Below are positions 1 through 11,382 of a stretch of 64,000 nucleotides of DNA, one piece after another. The stretch lies in NCBI GenBank assembly GCA_028564925.1, contig CM053034.1, positions 156,027,705 through 156,091,704 of the forward strand, in the 5' to 3' direction. The notes under the pieces are model-generated. The model worked only from the letters and a program-made list of their open reading frames with translations, did no database searches and was not told the origin of the DNA. The stretch's first letter is position 1. Every line of letters starts with the position of its first letter. A program made the position numbers and the translations under genes. The DNA is from Lithobates sylvaticus (Eukaryota; Chordata; Amphibia; Anura; Ranidae).

Positions 1-332
1 CACCCAATCCCTACCTGCCCCACCCCTAATTCTGCCACTAAACACGCCCTCGTAAATTATCTCATGAAATTACACTATTAAATGTTTTATGCAGAATTAA
101 GTTACAAAAATAAATATTGACAACAACAATATTAACATAAAGCATATTTCATTGATCTGACCATGATAAATAAAATCTGGCTACTATCTGGGCACTGTAC
201 ACATCATTACTGTCTTGTTAAGTAAATATTTTAATGTAATATTAAATATTAAAAATTAAAACCAATAAATCACACTTTCACTTATTTAGGATGCAGAGAA
301 ACTTAGAGCGGAGCACAGCCCTGGACAGGGGA
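1..332. other. AT-rich sequence, nothing recognised
   Basis: AT-rich, with short alternating A/T tracts and no reading frame of note. I see no recognisable repeat or signal here. Confidence 0.5.
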
Positions 333-433
333 GCGGGAGCTGCCAATGGTAACTTTTCCTATTAACAAGCTGGTGGTCCCAGAAACCAATCACCAGCTTG
401 TTAATAGAATAAGGAAACTTTGGCAGCTCCCGC
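333..433. repeat. Foldback repeat (about 43-bp arms)
   Basis: The left arm at 333-375 and the right arm at 391-433 are near-complementary. They share GCGGGAGCTGCCA on the outside and TTAACAAGCTGGTG on the inside, around a loop of about 15 bases. No target duplication is evident, so the family is unassigned. The 434-611 stretch that follows is pyrimidine-rich, and I recognise nothing in it. Confidence 0.6.
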
Positions 434-611
434 CCAACCCCCCTCCTCGACCTGCCCCCGCCTCGCCCCCACCTCATCTAGTTCTTTGCCGACTCCCGCT
501 GTAGGACAGAGGGAGGAGGCTGCAAGGAGAATTGGCTCCCGTTCAACCCTGTCTGCCCCACTGATGCGGCGCCACACTAGCCCAAAGCTTATTTCAACTT
601 GCCTAATCCGT

Positions 612-1669
612 GTCAAGTGCATGTGCTCAGCATCATATCCAAAGGTCGTCTTTGGGAAATAGACGTATGAATGCTGCCAGCATTTCTGCAGAGGTTGAAG
701 GGGGGGGGGGGGGGGGGGGGGTCAGCCTGTCAGCGCTCAGACCATATGCCGCCCACTGCATCAAATTGGTCTGCACAGCTGTCGTCCCAGAAGGAAGCCT
801 CTTCTAAAGATTATGCGCAAGAAAGCCCGCAAACAGTTTGCTGAAGACAAGCAGACTAAGGACATGGATTACTGGAACCATGTCCTGTGGTCCGATGAGA
901 CCAAGATAAACTTATTCGGTTCAGATGGTGTCAAGCGTGTGTTTAGCGGCAACCAGGTGAGGAGTACAAAGACAAGTGTGTTTTGCTACAGTCATGCATG
1001 GTGGTGGGAGTGTCATGGTCTGGGGCAGCATAAGTGCTGTCGGCACTGGAAAGCTACAGTCTACATGTCTCCAGACCTAAACCCTATTGAGCATCTGTGG
1101 GGCACCCTCAAACCGAAGGGGGAGCGCAAGGTCTCTAACATCCACCAGCTCCGTGATGTCAACATGTCTAAACCACTGGCAACAAAAGTGAGTACACTTG
1201 TAAGTGAAAATGTCCAAATTGGGGCTGAAAAGTGTCAATATTTTGTGTGGCCACCATTATTTTCCAGCACTGCCTTAACCCTCTTGGTTATGAACTCCAT
1301 GGAAGAAGACTCATGGAGCTGGTGGAAGAGGACTCCAGTGGCAACCTGTGAAGTTCTGGTGAACTTCATAACCAAGAGGGTTAAGGCAGTGCTGGAAAAT
1401 AATGGTGGCCACACAAAATATTGACACTTTTCAGCCCCAATTTGGACATTTTCACTTACGGGTGTACTCCCTTTTGTTGTCAGTGGTTTAGACATTAATG
1501 TCTGTTTTGAGTTATTTTGAGGGGACAGCACATTTACACTGGTATACAAGCTGTACACTCACTACTTTACATTGTATCAAAGTGTAATTTCTTCAGTGTT
1601 GTCACATGAATAGATATAATAAAATATTTACAGAAAGGTGAGGGATGTACTCACTTTTGTGAGGTACTG
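612..1669 (+). mobile_element. Tc1/mariner element, 5'-truncated and rearranged
   Basis: This is a Tc1-like DNA transposon. It starts inside the transposase N-terminal coding part and runs to a recognisable right end (CTCACTTTTGTGAGGTACTG) followed by TA. It lacks the left end and the paired-type DNA-binding coding region. A run of about 23 G at 700-721 has expanded inside the coding region. A central coding segment is deleted. The 3' part has been duplicated in inverted orientation (1164-1292 against 1365-1495), forming an internal hairpin. The element is not able to move by itself. Confidence 0.92.
813..1424 (+). pseudogene. Tc1 transposase remnant
   Basis: The open stretch encodes the middle and C-terminal parts of a Tc1 DDE transposase. 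VLWSDETKINLFGSDG carries the first catalytic Asp. MSPDLNPIEHLWG carries the final acidic residue of the triad, followed by VSNIHQLRDV. The segment that normally holds the second Asp (the DNDPKH region) is missing. Between about 985 and 1050 the frame is shifted, so the conserved HGGGSVMVWG motif appears only out of frame. The last ~85 codons translate the inverted 3' duplication and are not transposase. Family identity is certain; the protein is non-functional. Confidence 0.9.
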
Positions 1670-1671
1670 TA

Positions 1672-3196
1672 CATCCTAAGATATGATAGGATTTAAACAA
1701 AAAGAGGAAAAAGGGGGGCAATAGGATTTTACTTGGTACCATCAGAGGACATAACACTAGGTTAAAATTACAAACTTTTTTTTTTACAAAATATACAACA
1801 TTACAAAAATGTGCTTATCGCTTGAACAAAACATAAAAAAAAACTCTGGAAGGCTGTATTACATCCACACAGCAGTGCCACTTGCACCATATACATGTTT
1901 TGAGCCTAAAAAAAAGAAAAATGCAGCCACCACATCTAAGGAATAGGACTGATAAATTACAATATATTACATTTTTGATTCAGATATCCTTTAACTCTAA
2001 TTACAGCTCTACAAATGTGTGAAGAAAGAAGGACCCCAGGATAAGAGTAATGATAGCGAGAATCTTGCGCCACAGGACATCATAAAGGTTTTTCTCAAAA
2101 GAACCCTTTTCTACACCCCTTCTGGCTAATATGTTGTTTAATTACTTACATAAACTGAGAAATCTCAGGAGACAACAGAATCATAAACCACTATTATAGC
2201 ATGCAATAAACACATAATGCTATCTTATTACAATATGATTATTCCAGATTTATGGGCAAAACATCACTTGGTGTAGGCGTTGAGAAGCAAAATATCATAT
2301 ACATAAACGTGGATACCAAACTGCACTTGAAAAACTAACACAGAAGGGGAATTTATTTTATGACCAGGAGGCTGAAATTAATTAATTTGATACGTGACTT
2401 TATTTCACTTTTCCACCCTTATACCGTATACTTGTTTTTTCATTAAATGTTATACTTATGTATTCCTTGTCTAGGTACAAATAGGATGCGCAAAAATTAG
2501 TAGAGCATGGAGCACAGATATTGAAAAAATATATGTAATTCAACCTGAGGGAACAATCACATTGCTAATGGCCCAGAAAGTCATTAAAGCTGATTGTCAT
2601 TTCCTGGGAAGTGTAGCAGCAGTGTGATGAATTGACACCTGGGAATCGTGAAATGTGTATTACATTTCACATAGCACTGTCTAAGTACCCAGTAAACACA
2701 AATAAGAAATTTAGAAGGAGATCACATAGAACAATTCTATCTAATACAAAAGAAAAATAAACTTTCTGTTCATTAAACAGGTTTTTCCTATTAATAAGAA
2801 AGGTGAGACTTTCATCTCAGGCATAGCTCTCTAGGGGCTACATGAGACAAGGTTTTCAATTTGGATAACATAAACAAATGTAGTGGTTTGCTCATTTACT
2901 GACCATGCTCAGATGCAGACATGCCCAAGGAAGATATGGTTCTCTACTTCCCTTCCTCAGTGTATCAGAGAGGTCACACCTGATGAGACAAGGTAGCTGG
3001 GTAAGTGGTCTGCAGCCAGGGGAATGGCTCTCCACTGTCAGAACCAGTGTGTGGACAGCTGGGCCAAAGACCAATAATTTGTAGCTTCTCTGAAAGACCC
3101 AAATACTGTTGGGAGTAACTGTTTAATCTTCACATCTGGGTTTGTAATATAGGACTTATCCTAAGTACGTATCTTGTTGAGTACCTGTGTATTGCC
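1672..3196. other. Anonymous AT-rich intergenic DNA
   Basis: About 1.5 kb with no coding signal, no clear terminal repeats and no tandem structure. It has several short A or T runs. The minus-strand frame at 2892-3074 has no recognisable motif. Confidence 0.4.
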
Positions 3197-3544
3197 TTGT
3201 TGCACTTCTGGACCACCCATTTATCCTTTACAAAGACTGCATTCTTCAAACAATGTACAAACATGCAGACAAATGTGGAAGACTTAATTTACAGTCTAAT
3301 CACAGACTTATATAGCAAAGGGGTTGTCTCCTACAGGGCTACAGAAATTGCTTCTGTTTTTCATAGATTTTATGTTAACATCTACAGCATTTGCCCAGAC
3401 ATCCCTAACCCCACTACCCCCAAATACCTAATTAATCGAGATTCATATGTTAGGTCTAATAAACTGCCCACACCTAAACTGGGTGTTTCTGAGACTTGTT
3501 CCCTTCTTGAAATATTAGACATCATTACTTCCCCTCTCATGTGA
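3197..3544 (+). pseudogene. Possible L1-like LINE ORF2 fragment
   Basis: A 115-codon frame contains RATEIASVFHRFYVNIYSI followed by a Pro-rich stretch and a LGVSETCSLLEILDIITSPL-like segment. This pattern resembles the linker between endonuclease and reverse transcriptase in frog L1/Tx1-type ORF2 proteins (a K-x-x-x-I-x-x-x-F-x-x-F-Y core, then the start of the RT). It ends before any RT catalytic motif, so the call rests on weak linker similarity. Confidence 0.35.
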
Positions 3545-3605
3545 AAGAGTGAAGTACCCTACAATGTTACAGGGGCTTTCTATAAACATTTAAAGGATGC
3601 TAGTG

Positions 3606-3790
3606 CAGTCTTTCTCAACTCCAGTCCTTAAGGCGCCCCAACAGGTCATGTTTTAAGGCTTTTCATTATTTTGCACAGGTGATTAGATCAGTTTCACTGC
3701 CTTAGTAATTACCACAGCCATTTTTTATAAGGGAAATCCTGAAAACATGACCTGTTGGGGTGCCTTGAGGACTGGAGTTGAGAAACAGTG
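3606..3790. mobile_element. hAT-type MITE, 185 bp
   Basis: The terminal inverted repeats of ~50 bp begin CAGTCTTTCTCAACTCCAG and, read from the other end, CACTGTTTCTCAACTCCAG. The flanks TGCTAGTG (3598-3605) and TGCTAGAG (3791-3798) form an 8-bp target duplication with one mismatch. CA-type ends and an 8-bp duplication are the hAT signature. It carries no coding capacity. Confidence 0.88.
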
Positions 3791-3798
3791 TGCTAGAG

Positions 3799-5052
3799 GA
3801 CCAGGGGTTTTGCTACATGGCTAATTTTGTTCCATAATAAATTATGTAATGTTCTTTCATTTTGTGAGCTGTAATTATGTCTCGAAGAGTGTTTTGGCAG
3901 TGGAAAAGGTCTTTTCATATGAGTTAGTTGAAAGATTTGAGGGAGATAATTGGAAATTATTTCAGGACAAACGTTGCTGAATGCTGTGTTTTCTCTACTT
4001 CAAAAGAAAGATAGGGTGAAAGAACAGAAATAGCAGCACAATAATGTCTGGTGGTCAAGGATCTTAGATTTTGTACAATTATCTCTCCTAGAGGAGTTGG
4101 GAATTTAAAACCTAAGAGACTTCTTGTAGTTACTGTAAAGGTGTATGTAGGCAGGTTGCCTACTCTTGGTTAGTCCCAGGTTGGGAAAGAAGGGGTTCAT
4201 GCTTGTTCTGCCTTTCCTTGTGTGTTCAGAGGCTTTCCTCTGGGGTCCAGCCTCCTTCCTGTGTGATATAAAGGGAAAAGGCCCGCATTCTGGGGGGGGG
4301 GGGGGTTTGGGGACCTAGAACAAGAAAGTGGGGGAAACCTAGAATAGGCTCGAACGCACATATGGAGACCCTGAATTATGTCCTAAGAAGCTTGTTGGAA
4401 CACTGACTCATTGGAATACTCCCCGAGACATGAACTCCTATGTTCGAGCTATTGCCAGTTTGGACTTTTCCCAAAGATGTTACACCAGTAACCAGTAACT
4501 AACCTGGGGCAGCCATAGTTAAGTTTAGTTATAGAAATGACATTATTGCATGTTGTACATGCTCTGCCAAATGTTTAGTAAAGTTGTTTACACTGCTCAA
4601 AGCCTAGTCTGAAATTGCTCAACGGGTGCATGTGGGGTCCTGTTATATTTCTCAAAGGAACATGGGTTTGAACTAGTACACTGGGGTTTGTAAAACATCA
4701 CTACAACAGAAGGTTAACTTGCAAAGGAGTTGCTATGAGTAACCAGAAGAAAGAACGGCAACCAGTCATTGGCGTGAAACCGTAATAGTTGACAGGTTCT
4801 CCAGTAGTGAGGTAGATTGGCATTCGGCTCCACCCCTTGCTGTCTGTCTCCTTCGGTCACCAGGAGTGGATTAGCATTATCTAAGATCTAATACCTGGTC
4901 ACTTAGTACAAAACGAGAAGGGTTAAGTGGAGCACGCAGGAGGTCCGCGCTTAGTGGAAACCCATTCTGCCACTGGGAGTGAGGTAACCGAGGTACGCTG
5001 ACTTGTGGAGTGGACATAGGCTCTGCATGTCCCTCCTAATGCAACACATATA
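3799..5052. other. Unassigned DNA, possibly an old dispersed repeat
   Basis: There is a G-run at about 4291-4304 and a TATA-like ATATAAAG near 4266. The block at 4150-5040 has mixed composition unlike the AT-rich DNA before it, so it could be an old dispersed repeat. I found no paired terminal repeats and no coding, and make no family call. Confidence 0.3.
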
Positions 5053-5292
5053 CAGTATCTCACAAAAGTGAGTACACCCCTCACATTTTTGTAAATATTT
5101 TATTATATCTTTTCATGTGACAAGTCAACACTGAAGAAATTACACGTTGCTACAGTGTAAAGTACTGAATGAATGAATGAATGAATGAATGAATGACTTG
5201 ACTTGTATAGCGCAACCTATGCGAACTGAGTGTGAGTGTACAGCTTGTATAACAGTGTAAATTTGCTGTCCCCTTAAAATAACTCAACACAG
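5053..5292. mobile_element. Tc1 terminal fragment carrying an L2 tail insertion
   Basis: The segment begins CAGTATCTCACAAAAGTGAG after TA. It reproduces the outer ~170 bp of a Tc1 end, including ATTTTATTATATCTTTTCATG and a CAGCTTGTATAACAGTG block. At about 5166-5230 it is interrupted by (GAAT)n followed by GACTTGTATAGCGC. This is the reverse complement of the 3' tail seen on the L2 LINE at 8290-8319, so a very short L2 retrocopy landed in the Tc1 fragment. Confidence 0.85.
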
Positions 5293-5293
5293 A

Positions 5294-5515
5294 GGGGTTT
5301 ATTTACTAAAGGCAAATCCACTTTGCACTACAAGTGCACTGCAAGTGCACTTAGAAGTGCAGTCGCTGTAGATCTGAGGGGGACATGCAAGGCAAATAAA
5401 AAACAGCATTTTTGCTTGTACATGATTGGATGATAAAATCAGCAGAGCTTATCCTCATTTCAGATCTTCCCCCTCAGATCTAAAGCGACTGCACATCCAA
5501 GTGCACTTGCAGTGG
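5294..5515. repeat. Foldback MITE of the GGGGTTTATTTACTAAAGG family, 3'-truncated
   Basis: It opens GGGGTTTATTTACTAAAGGC and contains CACTTTGCACTACAAGTGCA. It then reads back in complement from about 5455 (AGATCTTCCCCCTCAGATCT). The distal end is missing. Related copies lie at 8580-8872, 21083-21192 and 21219-21526. Confidence 0.8.
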
Positions 5516-5690
5516 ACGCGCCCACCAGCTGGGACATCGCGGACTTCGTTTTGCAGGTAAGTGCAACATAATGGGCTACTATGCGATGCATAGTAGCCCA
5601 TTATGCTTTTACTTTGCAGGGGAATAAAGCGGAAGTAAAACCCATCAGGATTTACTTCCTCTTTAAGGAAGGTGTTTGCCATCTTACAAA
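5516..5690. repeat. Dispersed repeat with a conserved 39-bp palindrome
   Basis: A near-perfect palindrome lies at 5567-5605, with arms CATAATGGGCTACTATGC and its complement. The same structure recurs at 44301-44339 and, cut in half, at 48830-48854. It is preceded by CAGGTAAGTG and followed at about 5614 by TTTGCAGG, which look like splice donor and acceptor consensus sequences. No coding. The family is unnamed here. Confidence 0.65.
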
Positions 5691-6529
5691 ATGTAACATT
5701 TAACATAATATAACATTCCTTTTATACAAATTCTAGTGACATTTGTGGAATTAACCAATCAAAATGTTACTGTTTATGTCAGCTTTAAATTGTAAGCACT
5801 TAAGTGTATGGCCTCCAATCTCATATTTCATTGTCAATAACGTAACATAAATTCTTGTATGTTTATTGTGTGTTATAACCTGTGTCGTTAAATGCCCATG
5901 GGAAATGTCACTGCTGTAAAGGTAAAAAGTAATAAAAGTAATAGTAATGCAGATGCCATTTTCTAAAGACTTTCTTTCTACAGATCCTGAAATTAGAGGT
6001 TTAATTTTGGGAAAGCTACTTTCACTTGAAAGAGTGCTGCATACAGAAAAGATGTGACCAGAATCAAGTGACTGTAGATATGCTTTCATAATAAAATAAA
6101 AACATTTTCAAATCCTCAACCCTTTGCTCTGTTATCTTGTGGTTTCTACTGAAGTATTGAAGCAGCCTCCAGAGATTAGGTATGCAATGATTTGTATTTG
6201 CTGTTGTAGCTTTGGCACATGCCCCCAAGCAAAACAATACAAACCAGTGGACACATCACGAATACATTCTCATAAATTAAAATATGAATACTGGCAAGCA
6301 TATGCCAAAATCATTTTTCAGTTTTCTGGTTGAAGAGTTGCAATGTATGTATGTGACTTTACACAATAAACACAGTTGCGGAGTACCATTGCTTTATTAA
6401 ATATTTTATGAACATCACACATTTTGAAATTCCTTCTGAGGTCATTGAAGAACTAAGATTATCACAGACACAAGATCACTGGGAGATCTGAGTGTATATA
6501 TTTATGAAGCTTTCTAAAAAAAAAAAAAG
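5691..6529. other. Anonymous AT-rich intergenic DNA
   Basis: No motif, tandem array or terminal repeat was seen. The reading frames at 5751-6089 (minus) and 6124-6333 (plus) have no recognisable protein features. An A-run at about 6516-6528 adjoins the LINE that follows. Confidence 0.4.
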
Positions 6530-8319
6530 CAACATTTCTTCAAAACCATCTCAAAAGCCATAAACCGCCCTCGAGCATTCGTCAAACTAGTCGCCCAGAC
6601 TATGAACCCCACCTGTTTAGAGTCTCCAGCAAACGAAACACAAGAATTCTGCAATGAGTTATCTGATTTTTTTATTGACAAAATCGCAACCATTCGGGAA
6701 ATAATTCAGCAGAACATAGCAAGTAACCCCACTCGGCCAGAACAAGAAGAAAAAAAACACACAAAGTTTCTACAACCACCGAGATTTACTCTGGTCCCAA
6801 TCACCATTGACACCACCAAAACCATCATCAGAAACCTCTGAGACAGCATATCGCCAAACGGCATTATTCCCACAAAACTTCTGAAAGAATGTACCAACAT
6901 CCTGGAACCTAACATAATAACATACCTCATAAACCAGTCTTTTAAAGAAGGAATCGTCCCGACCTCCCTCAAACAAGGCACAATCAAACCCCTCCTAAAG
7001 AAGCCTAACCTTGATCCCAAAGACCCAAACGACCGCAGACCTGTCACAAGCCTCAACACCTGAAAGCAGTAGTACAACAGCTACAACTCCATCCGGACAC
7101 CCATAAACTCTTGGACCCACTACAATCTGGTTTCCGCCCTGGCCACGGGACAGAAACTGCACTCGTCAAAATCTGGGATGACACCCTCGAAGCAGCAGAT
7201 GAAGGAGAATCGTGTCTCCTGGTGCTGCTGGACCTCAGTGCAGCATTCGACACAATAGACCACAAAACCCTTCTTACTTGTCTCACAGAAGTAGCTGTAG
7301 TTGCAGACTTAGGCCCCTTTCACACTGGGGCGGTTTTCAGGCGGTACAGCGCTAAAAATAGCGCCTGTACACCGCCTGAAAAAACCGGCCCCATTCACTC
7401 CAGTGTGAAAGCCGGCGGGCTTTCACACTGGAGCGGTGCGCTAGCAGGACGGTAAAAAAAGTCCTGCTAGCTGCATCTTTGGAGCGGTATAGGAGCGGTG
7501 TATTTACCGCTCCTATACCGCTCGTTCCCATTGAAATCAATGGGAAACCGCGGGGATACCGAGGTTTTTAACCCTTTTGCGGCCGCTAGCGGGGGTTAAA
7601 ACCACCCCCGCTAGCGGCCGCATACCGCGGGTAAAACGAAGGTAAAGCAGCGCTAAATATAGTGCTGCTTTACCGTCGCCGCCCCGCACCGCCCCAGTGT
7701 GAAAGGGGCCTAAGACTTACCCTGGTTCGCATCCTTCCTAGAGAACCGATCTCAGAAAGTGAAACTAGGAACGTTACAGATACAGCAGCAGTAGTTGGAA
7801 CAATCATCAATTCCCGACTCGACTACGCAACTACCTAGGACTTCCAAAATACCAAATTTCACATCTACAAACCATCCAGAACACAGCAGCCAGACTGGTA
7901 ACTGGAAAAAACCATGGGAATCAATCACCCCGTCTCTGAGGACCCTCCATTTTCTAGCCATGAAGGATCGAGTTACATTCAAGACCCTCTGCCTCACTCA
8001 CAAATGTACACAAGGAAAAGCCCCGCAATACCTCTGCAACAAAATAAAGCACTACACCCCAGGTCGCACTCTCCAGTCAACTAACCAGAACCTCCTCCAC
8101 ATCCCCAAGACCCATTATAAATTAAAAGGCAATTGCAGTCCAAGGACCAGGGCTATGGAATGCTCTACCCGCGGACATCCTCTCAGAAGAAAAATATCTG
8201 GCCTTCAGGTAGACGCTCAAGACCCATATCTTCTGAAAACCCAGACAGACACTGGCAGCAAAAGTGCTCTGAGGCGATTTAGTTCGCATATGTAGCGCTA
8301 TACAAGTCATTCATTCAAA
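6530..8319 (+). mobile_element. L2-clade LINE, 5'-truncated, split by a MITE
   Basis: The reading frame from 6536 gives FFKTISKAINRPRAFVKLVA, a typical L2 linker between endonuclease and RT. It continues through a stop after 6838 to SPNGIIPTKLLKE and, after another stop near 7063, to the RT core DPLQSGFRPGHGTETALVK and LLVLLDLSAAFDTIDHKTLL. The RT is then interrupted at 7310-7712 by a MITE. After the insertion, 7795-8295 encodes the C-terminal region (FLAMKDRVTFKTLCLTHKCT, KAPQYLCNKIKHYTPGRTLQ). The tail GTAGCGCTATACAAGTCATT plus ATTC repeats is the usual L2 3' end. The catalytic FADD-type block is absent around the insertion, and the element is inactive. Confidence 0.93.
7310..7712. mobile_element. 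403-bp MITE inserted in the L2 RT
   Basis: The long terminal inverted repeats start TAGGCCCCTTTCACACTGG and end with its complement. The 5-bp sequence AGACT is present on both sides (7305-7309, 7713-7717). The interior is a chain of smaller hairpins, such as the GCTAGCGGGGGTTAAAACC region at 7586-7620. The ends can also be read as TTA|GGCCCC...GGGGCC|TAA, which would suit a PIF/Harbinger-type 3-bp target. The MITE at 43923-44133 has a related end (GGCTCCATTCACAC). Confidence 0.88.
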
Positions 8320-8579
8320 TGTTGAGGTGGTCAGATCACGGCTCCACATCCAAATCCCTTCCAATGTATACTGCAGCCTGATGAATAAAACTAATGGATA
8401 AGTTGTTTTGAAGGGAAGGATTTGTCTTTTCCATAATAATAATACTTTTATAAAAGATCAGCTAGGTCTAAATGATGTTATCAATGCATATTTGGCAATA
8501 ATCACAATGCCACACGGATGTGGAGAGTTTGCTCATTTCAGAGGCAGCTCAACGCTGCCTAGGGACATGGCAACATTGT

Positions 8580-8872
8580 GGGGTTGATTTACTAATGGCA
8601 AATAGATGGTGCACTTTGTAAAGTGTGGCTGCACTCTGCAAGTGCAGTTGCTCCGGAGCTTAGTAAATGTGCAGAAACTCTGCTGACTGCCATCATCCAA
8701 TCATGTGCAAGCAAAAATGCATTTTTAAAAAAAGATTTCCTTGCATGTGATTGGGTATTCTTTGAAAAGTGAAGATTTGCCTAATTTACTAAGCTCTGGA
8801 GCAACTGCACTTGCAGAGTGCAACTGCACTTTGTAAAGTGCACAGTCTATTTGCCTTTAGAAAATAAGCCCC
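8580..8872. repeat. Foldback MITE of the GGGGTTTATTTACTAAAGG family
   Basis: The outer ends GGGGTTGATTTACTAATGGC and its approximate complement (GCCTTTAGAAAATAAGCCCC) enclose arms with GTGCACTTTGTAAAGTG and GAGCAACTGCACTTGCAGAG. The central part includes CAATCATGTGCAAGCAAAAA and its counterpart. This copy is older and more diverged than the one at 21219. The following ~390 bp (8873-9261) holds A-runs and a short direct repeat of CAGCATCAAATGT near 9049, and nothing else I recognise. Confidence 0.78.
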
Positions 8873-9261
8873 TATGGTCTTATATGTTATGGTCCCGTAC
8901 AAACTTCAAAAAAAGGAAAAAAATGCAGCGCTAACCTACATTAAACTGTGAAATAGTATTGTTTATCAACAATAAAAAAACTTGACATTACTAAAAAAAA
9001 AAAAAAAATGAATAGAATAAAGTCCACCACACGTGGACTAGCATCAAATGTCAGCATCAAATGTCAATGGAACAACATAGCTTCTTAGGGCAAATAACAC
9101 CAATAGAAACATGTTGAGAAGAAATGTTGAAAGGGAAGAAAATCTTGTAAAGAGACCTCCACCAATTGCTTGAAGGCTTACCAGAGATGGTGGACTTAAA
9201 GGGGCATTTACCTCTCAAGTCAACCAGGCTTGTAGTAATAAACACTGTGGGGGTTATTTAC

Positions 9262-9690
9262 TTAACCGCTTCCCGACCGCCTCCTGCACATATACGTCAG
9301 CAGAATGGCACGGCCAGGCAAAACCACGTACAGGTACGTGGCCCTTTAATTGCCTGGCCGTGGGTCGCGCGTCGCGTGGGTCGCGACCCGGTCGGGAGCT
9401 CCGTGACCCCAGCCGCAGGACTAGCGGACCCGATCGCCGCTGGTGTCCCGCGATCGGGTCACAGAGCTGAAAAACGGGGAGAGGTCTGTGTAAACAAACC
9501 TCTCCCCGCGCTTCCTACTCTGCCTGTCATTGATCAGCTGTTCCCTGTCATCGGGAAAGCCGATCAATGACGTCAGATGTCAGCCCCGCCCCCTAATGTA
9601 AAAAAAACACACACGTCACAGCCCATAACCCCTCCCCTCCCCCTAGTGGTTAACTCTTTCACTGCATGTGTCATTTATACAGGAATCAAT
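9262..9690 (-). mobile_element. TTAA-ended element, 3' fragment (inverted)
   Basis: It starts TTAACCGCTTCCCGACCG, the complement of the right end of the 22629-23634 copy, and follows that copy inward. It shares the GTACAGGTACGTGG palindrome, the GGGGAGAGG...CCTCTCCCC hairpin and the TCATTTATACAGGAATC block. It stops at a G-run at ~9690, where a different repeat begins. TTAA at the ends suggests a piggyBac-type target, but this is inference without a transposase. Confidence 0.8.
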
Positions 9691-10495
9691 GGGGGGGGGG
9701 GCGGGATCTGGGGGTCCCCTTGTTTAAAGGGGGCTTCCAGATTCCGATAAGCCCCCCGCCCACAGACCCCCACAACCAATGGCCAGGGTTGTGGGGAAGA
9801 GGCCCTTTGTCCCCATCAACATGGGGACATGGTGTTGTGAGGGGTCACAGACCCCCAAAGCACCCTCCCAATGTTGAGGGCATGTGGCCTGGTACGGTTC
9901 AGGAGGGGGGGTGCTCTCGTCCCCCCTGTTTTCCTGCGGCCTGTCAGGTTGCGTGCTCGGATAAGGGTCTGGTATGGATTTTGAGGGGGACCCCACGCCA
10001 TTTTTTTTTGACCGGGGTTCCCCTTAAAATCCATCCCAGACCTTAAGGGTCTGGTATGGATATTTAGGGGGACCCCCACGTCATTTTTTTTTTAAATTTG
10101 AAGCGGGGTTCCCCTTAATATCCATAGCAGACCTGAAAGGCCTGGGAACCCCCACGCTTTTTATTTTTTTTTATCAATTACTTTTTTTTAATCAATGACT
10201 TTTTTTTTATCAATGACTTTCAATGAATGACTGTTCTCTGTGTTACGGGAGCCGGCAATTCTTTAGCCACGAGTGATTTTAAATAGCTTTTTTTCCTGAA
10301 AAAAAAAAACACTTTTTATGACAATAACTTGCATATAGGCTTTTAAAATTAGCACTTTTAAATTCTCCCATAGACTTTTACAGGGTGCTCGCGGCTTTTC
10401 GAATTTGCCGCGAACACCCCAAATTGTTCGCTGAACAGGCAATGTTCGAGTCGAACATGAGTTCGACTCGAACTGGAAGCTCATCCCTAGTGACA
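9691..10495. repeat. G-rich GGGGTCCCC module (half-element)
   Basis: After a G-run comes GGGTCCCCTTGTTTAAAGGG, CCCACAACC, CCTCCCAATGTTGAGG and then alternating GGGGTTCCCCTTAAAATCC / GGTCTGGTATGGAT blocks with T-runs. The same order fills the arms of the giant palindrome at 52.1-57.3 kb. It continues with ATCAATGACTTTCAATGAAT and GTGATTTTAAATAGC, also found there. It ends in a different short foldback (GTTCGAGTCGAACATGAGTT at 10442-10461). Confidence 0.75.
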
Positions 10496-10649
10496 GGGGT
10501 ACATGTAGTGAGGGAACAGCTTTGTACTTCATGTTCCCCACTTAGGAGCAGGAGAATACTGAAGTGGGCTCTATATTGGAGCCCACTTCAGTACAGGATC
10601 CACCCAGGGACCCAGTTTGGTGTCATTGTGTGCAAGGCCTTGTGAAGTG

Positions 10650-11094
10650 AAGTATTCATTTTTTGGGGGGGTGGGGGGGAGTGGGTACCTAGTTTTCACA
10701 GGTACCCAGCTCCCACTCCCTCTCCTGGCACCACAGCGCCGAGTAGAAGTTTCCCTCTCCCCCCTCCCTCCCTGCAATCTTCTGGGGCACGTCACAGGTC
10801 CCAGAACATTGCACAGTCATTCACAACGCGCAGTGCGGCTTGCGCATGCGCTGTGCGCGCCTGGCTGTGAAGCCACAGCCGGGTGCCCACACTTGCAATG
10901 CCGGCCCCGCATAGAGGAAGGGGAGAAGGCAGTAGTCAGAACATGCTATATACAGCTTGCAATAGAAAGTGCTGGACCTGGACAAGTGCTGGACATCGCT
11001 GGACCGTGGGACAAGTGGGTGTATGTTTATCAAAAGTCAGCAGCTACACTTTTTGTAGCTGCTGACTTTTAAATGGGTGGAACTCCACTTTAAA
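10650..11094. repeat. Dispersed repeat ending GGGTGGAACTCCACTTTAAA
   Basis: The right end is GGGTGGAACTCCACTTTAAA, and 47163-47520 begins with its complement. Both copies contain GCGCATGCGC-type sequence, GGCTGTGAAGCCACAGC and AATGCCGG/AATGCCAG. A perfect 39-bp hairpin (AAAGTCAGCAGCTACA and its complement) lies at 11032-11070. The left boundary is uncertain. The 11095-11374 stretch contains a 45-bp sequence that is the exact complement of 10928-10972. Confidence 0.55.
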
Positions 11095-11382
11095 TGTGTT
11101 AATGCCACCTGAAGTAAGTGTCATATTTGAGTTAATATAGCTAGAGTATTCCTGAGGTGTCCCTAGGGGGGCGACATTCCTAAACAACCTCCAAACGTGT
11201 ATATGACATGTTCCTGACCGCTGCACTTTCTATTGCAAGCTGTATATAGCATGTTCTGACTACTGCCTGTATATAACATAATTCTGACCACTGCACTATG
11301 CTGGGACATATATGATATACAGTACTCCTGACCACTGCACTCTTAATGCTTGTACAACACTTGCTGGATGCTCAATAGTCAC

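Noticed and set aside
4150-5040. Possible solitary LTR with TATA-like ATATAAAG
   Set aside because: No TG...CA bounded ends or flanking duplication could be found.
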